In this document: positions 26,705-34,448 of the stretch, piece after piece
Position numbering within the stretch: the stretch's first letter is position 1
How the letters are laid out: each line of letters starts with the position of its first letter
Source of the DNA: Lachnospiraceae bacterium UBA7050
Lineage (GTDB): Bacteria > Bacillota > Clostridia > Lachnospirales > Lachnospiraceae
DNA length: 64,000 nt
Reading direction: 5' to 3'
Assembly (NCBI GenBank): GCA_002493905.1
Contig: DLAJ01000037.1
Location: 13,888-77,887, forward strand
Notes under the pieces: generated by a model
The model's input: only the letters and a program-made list of their open reading frames with translations
Database searches by the model: none
What the model was told of the DNA's origin: nothing
Translations under genes and position numbers: made by a program

Positions 26705-26747
26705 CCGCCTCTTCGGGGCGGCAAACCCGCTCCAAAGGAGCGGCTTT
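26705..26747 (+). terminator. Double hairpin after aroA
   Basis: Stem CCGCCTC / GGGGCGG (loop TTC) and stem CCGCTCC / GGAGCGG (loop AAA), then CTTT. The T-run is short, so termination may be partial. The final T-run touches the -35 element of the sigma gene. Confidence 0.6.
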
Positions 26748-26775
26748 GAAACTTTATGGCAAGGGAAAGAGTCTA
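26747..26775 (+). promoter_or_regulatory. Candidate ECF-type autoregulated promoter of the sigma operon
   Basis: TGAAAC, 17-bp spacer, AGTCTA, 30 bp before the start codon. TGAAAC - CGTCTA is the usual pattern of SigV/SigX/SigW-type ECF factors, which often transcribe their own operon. Confidence 0.55.
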
Positions 26776-26804
26776 ATCAGTAGGGCTTACAAAGGGGAAC
26801 AGTT

Positions 26805-27278
26805 GTGAGACAGGGCAGAGAGGAAATGATAAGCGGAATACTGATGGAAAATTATCAGAAGTATTACCGGTTAGCTTATAGTTATGTACGAAGTGAACAG
26901 GATGCGCTGGATATCGTACAGGAGGGAGCTTATAAGGCGATTTCCCGTGCGCATACGCTGCGGAATGAATCATTTGCAGGGACATGGATTTATCGCATCA
27001 TGATGAATGAGGCAGTTAATTTTGTAAGACGAAACAGAAGAGACTATGCGGAAGTGCAGGAGGATATGCTGTCAAAGGAGGACAGCTATCAGAATATTGA
27101 TTTGAAGAATGCCCTTGATGCGCTCACAGATGAAGAAAGAGCAATTATTACCCTGCGCTTTTTTGAAGATATGACAATCGAGCAGGTTGCAAATGTCATG
27201 GACTTGAATCTGAGCACAACAAAGAGCCGGCTTTACCGGGTACTTGAGAAATTGAAATTATCGCTTGGCGAAGAATAA
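26805..27278 (+). CDS. sigV: ECF RNA polymerase sigma factor, SigV-like
   Basis: 157 residues with sigma region 2 (YVRSEQDALDIVQEGAYKAI, WIYRIMMNEAVNFVRR) and region 4 (TDEERAIITLRFFEDMTIEQVA, LNLSTTKSRLYRVLEKL). I chose the GTG start with AAAGGGGAACAGTT upstream; an internal ATG 21 bp later is too close to its only possible site. It is followed by an RsiV-type anti-sigma gene, so by family it probably controls a cell-envelope stress response such as lysozyme resistance. Sub-family is inferred mainly from the partner. Confidence 0.88.
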   Translation: MRQGREEMISGILMENYQKYYRLAYSYVRSEQDALDIVQEGAYKAISRAHTLRNESFAGTWIYRIMMNEAVNFVRRNRRDYAEVQEDMLSKEDSYQNIDLKNALDALTDEERAIITLRFFEDMTIEQVANVMDLNLSTTKSRLYRVLEKLKLSLGEE

Positions 27279-27336
27279 AAAAGGGTGCAAAGCACTCTTT
27301 CGGCATAATAAAAAATGCGGAAGGGAGGGGGTCCAA

Positions 27337-28365
27337 ATGGATAGGAATGAGGAATGGCAGCGGCTGATTGAAGAGTATCGCAGTGTTCCTGTGCCTGCGG
27401 GTATCCGTGACGGAATACAGGATGCGATCATACGTGGAAAGAAGCGCGCGGCAAAGAGGCGCAGGGCTGCTTATATCAGTACGGCGGTGTCCGGTGCGGC
27501 AGCGGTTATCCTGATTCTTGTTCTTCTGCCGAATCTGAACGCACAGATGGCAGAGAGAATGGGCAGAGCTCCTATTGTCGGCGGTTTTTTCAGGGCGGTA
27601 ACAGTCCGGGATTATAATGGCACTCAGACAGAGAGCGCGGCAGATGAAAATGGTGCGCCGATGATGCTTGGCGCAGCATATGATACGGAAGAAGCTGTGC
27701 AGGAGGGGGCTGACTGCGGCGGTGCGCCGCAGGCAAAATACGCCGGTGATGAGAACGGTTATGAACAGGGCAGCGGAGTGCCGGAGCCGGCATGCGCGGA
27801 CGTGCCGGAGAATGACGGTATTGCGGCGTACTCAGGCGGATGCAGTGAGGATGATTCATTAAGATCGATGACCACGGATACGGACGGCTATACACAGCGG
27901 CTGGTGGAACACTTTGAGGCGGAAAATGAGCGGGACGGCGGCAGGCTGATGCTGACGGGCTACGAGATTGTTACAGACAGCGACGAATGGTTTACGCTGG
28001 TTATTTATGCGAACGAGAATGCGGACTCGGATTCTGAATGCCGCACCTATTATAATGTGGATAAAAAACAAGACGCGCTGATAACGCTTGGAGAACTGTA
28101 TAATGACAGGGATTATGTGACGATTATCAGTAATGAAATATTATCCCAGATAGAGGCGGAGAAAACTGAGAATGTGCCGGAAAGCGCTGATGAAGAGGGA
28201 ATGGAAGCTCCGGAATCGGAGATTTCCTTTACCCAGATTGAAGAAGATCAGAATTATTATTTTAATGCTGATGGAAATCTGGTGATCGTGCTTGATGGAA
28301 ATCAGATCAGCGCCGATACGGAGGAGCATGGAGAATTTGTTATCGATGTGTCGCTGCTTGAGTAA
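27337..28365 (+). CDS. rsiV: Anti-sigma factor, RsiV-like (DUF3298)
   Basis: 342 residues from the ATG after GGAGGGGGTCCAA. A cytoplasmic ~44-residue sigma-binding part is followed by one membrane helix (45-64) and a large extracytoplasmic domain ending in a DUF3298-like segment (YYFNADGNLVIVLDGN near the C-terminus). In Bacillus, RsiV binds lysozyme, which exposes it to cleavage and frees SigV. Between the helix and the sensor domain lies an unusually long acidic, Gly/Ala-rich insertion (about residues 93-190). It is in the same operon as the sigma gene, 58 bp downstream. Confidence 0.85.
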   Translation: MDRNEEWQRLIEEYRSVPVPAGIRDGIQDAIIRGKKRAAKRRRAAYISTAVSGAAAVILILVLLPNLNAQMAERMGRAPIVGGFFRAVTVRDYNGTQTESAADENGAPMMLGAAYDTEEAVQEGADCGGAPQAKYAGDENGYEQGSGVPEPACADVPENDGIAAYSGGCSEDDSLRSMTTDTDGYTQRLVEHFEAENERDGGRLMLTGYEIVTDSDEWFTLVIYANENADSDSECRTYYNVDKKQDALITLGELYNDRDYVTIISNEILSQIEAEKTENVPESADEEGMEAPESEISFTQIEEDQNYYFNADGNLVIVLDGNQISADTEEHGEFVIDVSLLE

Positions 28366-28386
28366 CAGGCATTGCTGTGAAAGCTT

Positions 28387-28431
28387 AGCGCTAGTAACAG
28401 TCCAGCCGAAGGCTGGACTGTTACTAGCGCT
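28387..28431. terminator. Perfect 21-bp inverted repeat, possible bidirectional terminator
   Basis: AGCGCTAGTAACAGTCCAGCC and its exact complement around a GAA loop, between converging genes. The right arm includes the stop codon of the reverse-strand gene. There is no T-run on either side, so termination is uncertain. Confidence 0.6.
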
Positions 28432-29197
28432 TCATGCTTCCGCGGTCGCCGTGCAGGACGCGCTGCTGAACCGAGGCGTCGGGAGAAATCAGATTTCCTT
28501 TTGCATCGTAGTAAGTGAGCAGCGAAGAGTTTCTTGCCGGTATGCGCTTTCCGTCTTCGGATAAAAGGGAGCGGAAGTTCTGGCGGTCGCCGGATTTAAG
28601 CGCATGCAGAATACGGGCGTCGTTGCCGGCGTGCAGGACATCCTGTACGCCGGATTTTGTATCTGCGCCGTCCGCTGTCATTCTGTTAGTACCGGCTGCG
28701 CTTTCTGGACCGGCCGCCGTTATTCTGTCAGTGCCGATTACGTTTCCGTCTGCAGTGCTGTCAGCGGATGCTTGAACAGCGTCCCCGTCTTTTGCGCTTT
28801 GCAGTTCGTCATCCGAAACGATACTGCTTTCTTTTGCGGGGGTGCTTTCCCAAATTGTACTCCAGAGCCGGCGCAGCATCTGGCGCGCGCGGACAAAAAA
28901 CGCACGCAGGGTATCCGTAAAGGTGGACTGTGCAGCAGCCGGTTTTGGGGTGGTGGAAGCTTCCGTTTCCGTCAGCTCGTGCAGCTCTCTGGCGGCGGCA
29001 GCTTGAAAAGAATCCGTCTGCTTTTTTTCAGCTCCGGAGGCCTCCTTTTCCTTGTCGGAGGAAGGTTCGTAAAGGACGCCCTCCTCGGCATAATCCAGAT
29101 TAAATTTTCCTTTTTCTGTATTGGAACCGGAAACCTTTTTCGACAGTTTTTTCTTTTGATAGTCGTGGTAAGCCGGATCACGGATCGGATCGATCAT
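28424..29197 (-). CDS. Hypothetical protein, low-complexity
   Basis: 257 residues. ATG preceded by GGGAGAAAACT. No signal peptide or membrane helix. The N-terminal start MIDPIRDPAYHDYQKKKL and C-terminal HALKSGDRQNFRSLLSEDGK look conserved, while the middle (about 130-195) is Ala/Ser/Gly/Asp-rich and contains an imperfect repeat GT(D/N)R(I/M)TA(A/D)G. A basic segment (ARQMLRRLWSTIWE) could be an amphipathic helix. Function unknown; its stop lies in a long inverted repeat. Confidence 0.7.
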   Translation of the reverse strand: MIDPIRDPAYHDYQKKKLSKKVSGSNTEKGKFNLDYAEEGVLYEPSSDKEKEASGAEKKQTDSFQAAAARELHELTETEASTTPKPAAAQSTFTDTLRAFFVRARQMLRRLWSTIWESTPAKESSIVSDDELQSAKDGDAVQASADSTADGNVIGTDRITAAGPESAAGTNRMTADGADTKSGVQDVLHAGNDARILHALKSGDRQNFRSLLSEDGKRIPARNSSLLTYYDAKGNLISPDASVQQRVLHGDRGSMKR

Positions 29198-29267
29198 AGT
29201 TTTCTCCCAAGCGTTGTTTTTTTACAGGAAATCTTATATACTTAATATCGGTATTGTAACAAATAAA

Positions 29268-29485
29268 CTAAGGGGTACGCAAGAAAAAAGGAGGAAGTGT
29301 TTATGGGAGGGTTATCACTGCCGATTATCATCGACATTGCGGCAATTTTGCTGATCGTCATCTTATTTCAAAGAATCTAAGGGGTACGCAAGAGAAAAGG
29401 AGGAAGTGTTTTATGGAAGGGTTATCGTTGCCGGTGATTGTTGGTATTGCAGCTGTACTGCTGATCGTCATCTTATTCGCCATTG
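29268..29485 (+). repeat. ~110-bp direct tandem duplication covering the flotillin start
   Basis: The segment beginning CTAAGGGGTACGCAAG and covering ribosome site AGGAGGAAGTG, start codon and codons for the membrane helix is present twice, offset by 109-110 bp and differing at roughly 15-20 positions. Confidence 0.9.
29303..29380 (+). pseudogene. Truncated 25-residue duplicate of the flotillin N-terminus
   Basis: A 25-codon reading frame with its own GGAGGAAGTG site; residues GLSLP and LLIVILF match flotillin residues 3-7 and 17-23. The frame ends with FQRI and a stop at the point where the second copy begins. It encodes only a membrane helix. It may be a remnant, or a small membrane peptide made ahead of flotillin. 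Confidence 0.75.
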
Positions 29486-30945
29486 GGTATGTGAAGGCGC
29501 CGCCCGATATGGCATTTATTATTTCCGGCGTCAAGAAAAAATCGAAAATAGTGATCGGAAAGGCAAGTATCCGCGTTCCTTTTTTTGAACGGCTGGATAA
29601 GCTGAACCTGCGCCTGATTCCGATTGACGTAAAGACGAGCAACGCAGTGCCGACTGCGGATTACATCAATATCAATGTGGATGCGACGGTCAATGTCAAG
29701 ATCAGCAATGAGCCGGATAAGCTGCGGCTTGCGGCAGAAAACTTTTTGAACAAGAACACCGAATACATTGCAAGTGTGGCGAGGGAAGTCCTGGAAGGCA
29801 ATGTCCGTGAGATCGTCGGAAAGATGAAGCTGGAAGAAATGGTCTCCGACCGCCAGAAGTTTGCGACACTTGTAAAAGAGAACGCGGAGCCGGACTTGGC
29901 GGCTATGGGACTGGACATTATCAGTTTTAATGTCCAGAACTTTGTGGACGGAAACGAGGTCATTGAAAATTTAGGTATTGATAATATTGTAAAGATTAAG
30001 AAAGCAGCGGCCATCGCCCGCGCTGAGAGCGAGAGGGATATCAAGGTAGCGCAGGCTTCGGCGGATAAGGAGTCGAATGATGCGGCCGTAGCAGCGCAGA
30101 CGGAGATCGCGAAGCGCCAGAACGAACTGGCGATCAAGAGATCGGAGCTGCAGCAGGAATCCGATACGAAAAAGGCGATGGCGGATGCGGCTTACGAGAT
30201 TCAGAAAGAGGAACAGCGTAAGACGATCGAGATCACGACTGCGAATGCGGATATTGCGCGTCAGGAACGGGAGATTGAGTTAAAACAGAAAGAGGTTGCT
30301 GTCAAGGAGCATGCGCTGGAAGCGGAGGTCAAGAAGCAGGCGGAAGCAGATAAATATGCGGCTCAGCAGAAAGCGGACGCGGCGCTGTACCAGCGGCAGA
30401 AAGAAGCCGAGGCAAAGCAGTTTGAAGTGCAGCATGCTGCCGAGGCAAGGCAGTTTGAGATCGAGCGCGAAGCGCAGGCGAGAAAAGCACAGGCAGAAGC
30501 GGAGCGCTATGCAAAGGAGCAGGAGGCTGAAGGTATCCGCAAAGTCGGAGAAGCTGAAGCGGCCGCAATTCAGGCAAAGGGTCTCGCAGAGGCCGAAGCG
30601 ATGGAGAAAAAAGCGGAAGCATATGCGAAGTATAATAAGGCAGCCGTTGCGGAAATGATGATTCAGGTACTGCCCGAAGTGGCGGCGAAGATCGCCGAGC
30701 CGCTTGGACAGATTGACAAGATTACAATTATTGGTACAGAAGGCGGAACAAACGGCGTCGATCAGGTCGCGGGAAATGTGCCGGCCGTCATGGCAAAGTT
30801 GTTTGAGAGCATGAAAGAGACGACGGGCATTGACTTAGCGGAGATCGTGAAGGCGGATACCTATGACGCAAAAGTAAACCGTAACGTGAACCTCACGGGA
30901 CTTGACGATGTGCATGTGGTCGTGGAGCCGAAAGAGACGTTGTAA
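29413..30945 (+). CDS. Flotillin family protein
   Basis: 510 residues. An N-terminal membrane segment (about 8-27) precedes an SPFH domain (about 30-200, with VPFFERLDKLNLRLIPID and NYININVDATVNVKI-type strands). This is followed by a long Glu/Ala/Lys coiled coil (about 205-405) and a C-terminal oligomerisation region. Bacterial flotillins organise membrane domains and affect fluidity and signalling. GGAGGAAGTGTTTT precedes the ATG. NfeD, the usual partner, is not encoded next to it. Confidence 0.93.
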   Translation: MEGLSLPVIVGIAAVLLIVILFAIGYVKAPPDMAFIISGVKKKSKIVIGKASIRVPFFERLDKLNLRLIPIDVKTSNAVPTADYININVDATVNVKISNEPDKLRLAAENFLNKNTEYIASVAREVLEGNVREIVGKMKLEEMVSDRQKFATLVKENAEPDLAAMGLDIISFNVQNFVDGNEVIENLGIDNIVKIKKAAAIARAESERDIKVAQASADKESNDAAVAAQTEIAKRQNELAIKRSELQQESDTKKAMADAAYEIQKEEQRKTIEITTANADIARQEREIELKQKEVAVKEHALEAEVKKQAEADKYAAQQKADAALYQRQKEAEAKQFEVQHAAEARQFEIEREAQARKAQAEAERYAKEQEAEGIRKVGEAEAAAIQAKGLAEAEAMEKKAEAYAKYNKAAVAEMMIQVLPEVAAKIAEPLGQIDKITIIGTEGGTNGVDQVAGNVPAVMAKLFESMKETTGIDLAEIVKADTYDAKVNRNVNLTGLDDVHVVVEPKETL

Positions 30946-30968
30946 GGAAGGGCAGGGTAATTATACAA

Positions 30969-31003
30969 ATCCATAAGCAGGCATATTTGCGCTGCTTATG
31001 GAT
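30969..31003. terminator. Hairpin between converging flotillin and TraX-like genes
   Basis: Twelve-bp stem ATCCATAAGCAG / CTGCTTATGGAT with an 11-nt loop; no clear T-run. Confidence 0.55.
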
Positions 31004-31038
31004 ATGGTATATTGCACAGCCACGATTTACAGAGTTTT

Positions 31039-32079
31039 TCAGGCAAGCCCCATTGCCAGACAGACAAGATATAACAGTCCTAAGTGGACCGGATAGAACG
31101 CATAAAACACGTATTTCAGATTCAGACCGCGCCTGCCGTTATAGCGGGAGACCGGAATGAGCATGAGAAACGCGGTCGCTTCCATGATGTCCATGACTGT
31201 TAAGCAGATGCAGCCCGCAAGCATGGATCTGACGGGTTTTTTGCGGAAGGCATACATCAGCGCGATCGTGAGGACGCCCATGCCGCCGTAGTCGGTCGCA
31301 AGCAGATCGGCGGCAAACCCGCAAAGACAGAGGGCGCTTAAATCCGCGCCGATCAATCCAGCGTATGCGGGCTTTTGCTTTCGGGAAATCCGGAAGAGCA
31401 CAAGCGCGGTTATTATGGCAATAACAGCGATGAGCAGAAGCCGGAATCCTCTGCTGCCCAGCGAATACAGCAGATTTCCAAACAAAGGTTCAAGCAGGCC
31501 GTAAACAAGATTTTCGACAAGCAGGCATCCATACACGCCGGTAAAGAGAATGCCGGTCACGATGCCAGTCAGGGCTGGTATGCCGCCCTTGACATGCTTT
31601 TCAAAAAAGGAAAAAGCGCACATGGCCAGCAGACCGAGGAACAGGGTAAAAAATACGTTCTGATAACCGGAGAAGAACCATTCTCCGTGAAATGCGAAAT
31701 CAAACGGAATCTCGGAGATCAGCGCAAACAGAAACAGGCGCAGCGCGTATTTTCTGCGGTTATGCGTATGGACGAAGCCTTCCACGAGCAGGAAGCAGAA
31801 AATCGGGAAGCCGAAACGTCCGATCATGCGCATGACGATATAGGGTATAAAAAGGGCTTTGTGTCCGGCGATCCAGTCCGCCATAGTCCCCGCGTTAATG
31901 GTAGCAAGCATGTAGCCTGCACGCATCATCATGCGTTCTAAGATTGTGGCGGCGGTGTGGTCGATGAACATGGCAATGATCGCGATCAATTTGATCGTGC
32001 TTCCGGAAAATCCCTTTCTGGCAGGCGGGACGAAGGCGGCGCCCTGGGTATTTGCGGTCGTGAAATTGGTATCAGTCAT
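31039..32079 (-). CDS. TraX-like membrane protein
   Basis: 346 residues with about nine helices. The start of the membrane domain, FSGSTIKLIAIIAMFIDHTAATI, and the segment MRMIGRFGFPIFCFLLVEGFVHT are the TraX/acyltransferase-like signatures. In plasmid F, TraX acetylates pilin; chromosomal copies in Firmicutes have unknown substrates. GAGGAGTTAACGCT precedes the ATG. A link to the Tad pilin in this window is possible but unsupported. Confidence 0.88.
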   Translation of the reverse strand: MTDTNFTTANTQGAAFVPPARKGFSGSTIKLIAIIAMFIDHTAATILERMMMRAGYMLATINAGTMADWIAGHKALFIPYIVMRMIGRFGFPIFCFLLVEGFVHTHNRRKYALRLFLFALISEIPFDFAFHGEWFFSGYQNVFFTLFLGLLAMCAFSFFEKHVKGGIPALTGIVTGILFTGVYGCLLVENLVYGLLEPLFGNLLYSLGSRGFRLLLIAVIAIITALVLFRISRKQKPAYAGLIGADLSALCLCGFAADLLATDYGGMGVLTIALMYAFRKKPVRSMLAGCICLTVMDIMEATAFLMLIPVSRYNGRRGLNLKYVFYAFYPVHLGLLYLVCLAMGLA

Positions 32080-32193
32080 AGCGTTAACTCCTCATGAATT
32101 GGGTTTTCTTACATTTAATGATATTACAGACAAAAATTATTCTACGCTTGAATGGAAAGCAAGTCAATAAAAGAAAAAAGGAGGGTATTTTTT

Positions 32194-33609
32194 ATGGAAC
32201 AGAATTACCGGAACATGCATCTGGGAAAAGCGGCATGCGGGCTTGATTTAGGGGACGGCAGCGAGCGTGCGGAGTATGTGAATCAGGACTATATTTTATG
32301 GAAGCTGAAACGGCCGCACCGCTGTGTCAATATCATGTATACGCTGTATCCGCATGATGAGCAGTGGCCGCAGCGCATCAGCGAGGCATGTAAGGATATG
32401 GAGATTCATTTTCAGTGGGATTATCCGTATGATGATTATTTCCCGTATGGCGTGGACGGGCAGCCGTTTGAGCAGATGAAGGACATCCGCAGGCACGGGC
32501 AGGATGTTCTTTTGACACTGACCGTGGACTGCGGGCTTTCGGATGACGAGCTGCGCGCGGTCGCGCGGGACTTACGTCCGTTTGGCAGAATGCGCATCCG
32601 CATCAATCATGAGTGCACGGGAGACTGGTTTACGCACAATAAGCGGTACAGCTTTGAGGAGATTGGACAGTTCTTTGTGCGGTTTAACCGGATTATCAAA
32701 GAGGAAGCGCCAAATGTACAGACGATTCTGTGCGCAGGCTTCTTAAAGGACGACGGCTCTGAGATGGAGCAGGAAAAAGCGCTGATCGACGCGTATAAGG
32801 CGGCGGATATCTGGTCCGCAGACCGTTATCTTGCGCTGCATTTCGGCTGGCCCTATGACATCGCGGAAGCGGGCGGCGGAAAGTATACTGCGACGAGTGT
32901 GGATTACACGTTTGATGCCTATAAAAAGACAGCGGCCCATTTAACAAAGCTGTGCGGTAAAAAGCCGATGACGACGGCGGAGTTTAATGTGGACGGCGAC
33001 GTGACCGGAGCCGCAATGCAGGGAGAGGCTGTCAAGCGTTTTGCGTGGAAGGTGCGTGATGAGAAAGCGGACTGGTTCCAGGGTATTTCCATGTATCAGT
33101 TCCGCGACCGCGGCAGGCTTGGTTTGGAGCAGGAGGACCCGAATAATAAGGGTGTCGGCATCGAGCAGCCGCTCTTAAAGGATTATATGGAGGTTCTCGC
33201 AGACCCGTATTTTAATCCGGTTATGACCACGGGAGACGAGGCGCAGTTTCCTGCCGTGCTCCGCTGGGGCGGCTCGGAGGATGCGGACGGAATCTGTGTT
33301 CCGGTGACGTTTGAAAAGCAGCCGGATTTCTGTGAGATCACAATTGAGGATGAGATCGGCATGATGCTTGAGGTAAACGGACGCTGGTTTTATAAAGCGC
33401 CTACGACAAAAACGATCGACTTAATGCCTGCGTTTTGGGAGAATCCGGTCAAAGCGGGAGAAACTGTTATGGTATCCATGTTTGCACCGCCTGCGGACGG
33501 CGTTAATCCTAAAACGGACAAAGAGGACTGGGCGACGAATTATTATGCGGAGTTAAAGAAAGCGCCGGAGTTTAGGATTCGCTATGAGGTTCCGGGCAGG
33601 GTGGGATAA
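32194..33609 (+). CDS. TIM-barrel glycoside hydrolase-like protein
   Basis: 471 residues; ATG after AGGAGGGTATTTTTT. No signal peptide, so it is cytosolic. Residues ~40-320 look like a (beta/alpha)8 barrel: RMRIRINHECTGDWF ends strand 4 with an N-H-E at E140, and KPMTTAEFN gives E263 at the position of strand 7. This is the spacing of acid/base and nucleophile in clan GH-A enzymes. A beta-rich C-terminal domain follows (about 345-471). I cannot name the family or substrate; loss of activity is also possible. Confidence 0.8.
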   Translation: MEQNYRNMHLGKAACGLDLGDGSERAEYVNQDYILWKLKRPHRCVNIMYTLYPHDEQWPQRISEACKDMEIHFQWDYPYDDYFPYGVDGQPFEQMKDIRRHGQDVLLTLTVDCGLSDDELRAVARDLRPFGRMRIRINHECTGDWFTHNKRYSFEEIGQFFVRFNRIIKEEAPNVQTILCAGFLKDDGSEMEQEKALIDAYKAADIWSADRYLALHFGWPYDIAEAGGGKYTATSVDYTFDAYKKTAAHLTKLCGKKPMTTAEFNVDGDVTGAAMQGEAVKRFAWKVRDEKADWFQGISMYQFRDRGRLGLEQEDPNNKGVGIEQPLLKDYMEVLADPYFNPVMTTGDEAQFPAVLRWGGSEDADGICVPVTFEKQPDFCEITIEDEIGMMLEVNGRWFYKAPTTKTIDLMPAFWENPVKAGETVMVSMFAPPADGVNPKTDKEDWATNYYAELKKAPEFRIRYEVPGRVG

Positions 33610-33700
33610 TAAAGGTGTTTGGAAAGCGTATAAATAGAGCCCATGAACTACGCAAGCCATGCAGCCAGGCGCGGGGTGAAGACAGGAGCGGATTTGACAT

Positions 33701-34420
33701 ATGCATAAAAAGGCGGCGTCCGCAGTGACGGTGATCGGCGGGAGCGACGGACCGACCAGTATTTTTTTGGCGGGCAGGACAAACACAAAAGAAAAGAATT
33801 GGTACCGCAGGTGGAAGATGGCTTACCATGATGCAAAATGGAAGCGTAAGCGAAGAAAAGCCGAAAAGAGTATCAAGCCCGGCGCGCACAGCATGGAGGA
33901 GCTTGAGACGTATATGACCGCGCGCTACGGTGCGGTTGAGGTTTCCCGTGACGACGCGGTCTATGTGGAAAATTGTAAGAACATGCGCGCGGCGCTTGCA
34001 ATGAAATATCACCCTGAACTTGTCAGGGAAAGACCACCAAAACCGGATATGGAGGCGCTGCAAAGGCTTGGGGAAGAGGAACGGAAAAAAGCGCTTCAGG
34101 AATATATGCAGGCATGCATGGCGGTGCAGGAACGCGCTGCCCGCCTGTCCGAAGATGTGATGTCGCTGGATTATCACTGTTACGAAATCACACCTACAGA
34201 ATGGAGCAAGGTACATATCGAACTTGAAAAAGTACACGGTTTTATCAGCGGTGGATGCAGCGCATCGTCCATGCGCCGCCATGGCGGTAAGCGGCTGATG
34301 AGAGAGGCGCAGAATATTATGGCGGATATTCACCGCTATTATGGCGTGACGGAGCAGGATATGAAGGAAAAGAGCGAGCGGTATCAGGACCTGCTCGCCG
34401 CGCTCACGAACATAGTATGA
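33701..34420 (+). CDS. Hypothetical protein with N-terminal GGSDGPTSIF motif
   Basis: 239 residues. Residues 10-25 (TVIGGSDGPTSIFLAG) match the sodium-site motif of the beta subunit of sodium-translocating decarboxylases (OadB/GcdB), but the remainder is soluble, basic and helical (KWKRKRRKAEKSI, then EELETYMTARYGAVEV), not a membrane carrier. A database hit to a decarboxylase would rest on this short motif only. AGGAG lies ~12 bp before the ATG. Function unknown. Confidence 0.75.
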   Translation: MHKKAASAVTVIGGSDGPTSIFLAGRTNTKEKNWYRRWKMAYHDAKWKRKRRKAEKSIKPGAHSMEELETYMTARYGAVEVSRDDAVYVENCKNMRAALAMKYHPELVRERPPKPDMEALQRLGEEERKKALQEYMQACMAVQERAARLSEDVMSLDYHCYEITPTEWSKVHIELEKVHGFISGGCSASSMRRHGGKRLMREAQNIMADIHRYYGVTEQDMKEKSERYQDLLAALTNIV

Positions 34421-34448
34421 CCGGAAAACAGCAGACAGGGTCTGCAGA

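Noticed and set aside
28604..29245. Long plus-strand open frame opposite the 257-residue protein
   Set aside because: No ribosome site or recognisable domain; it is antisense to a gene with a good start.
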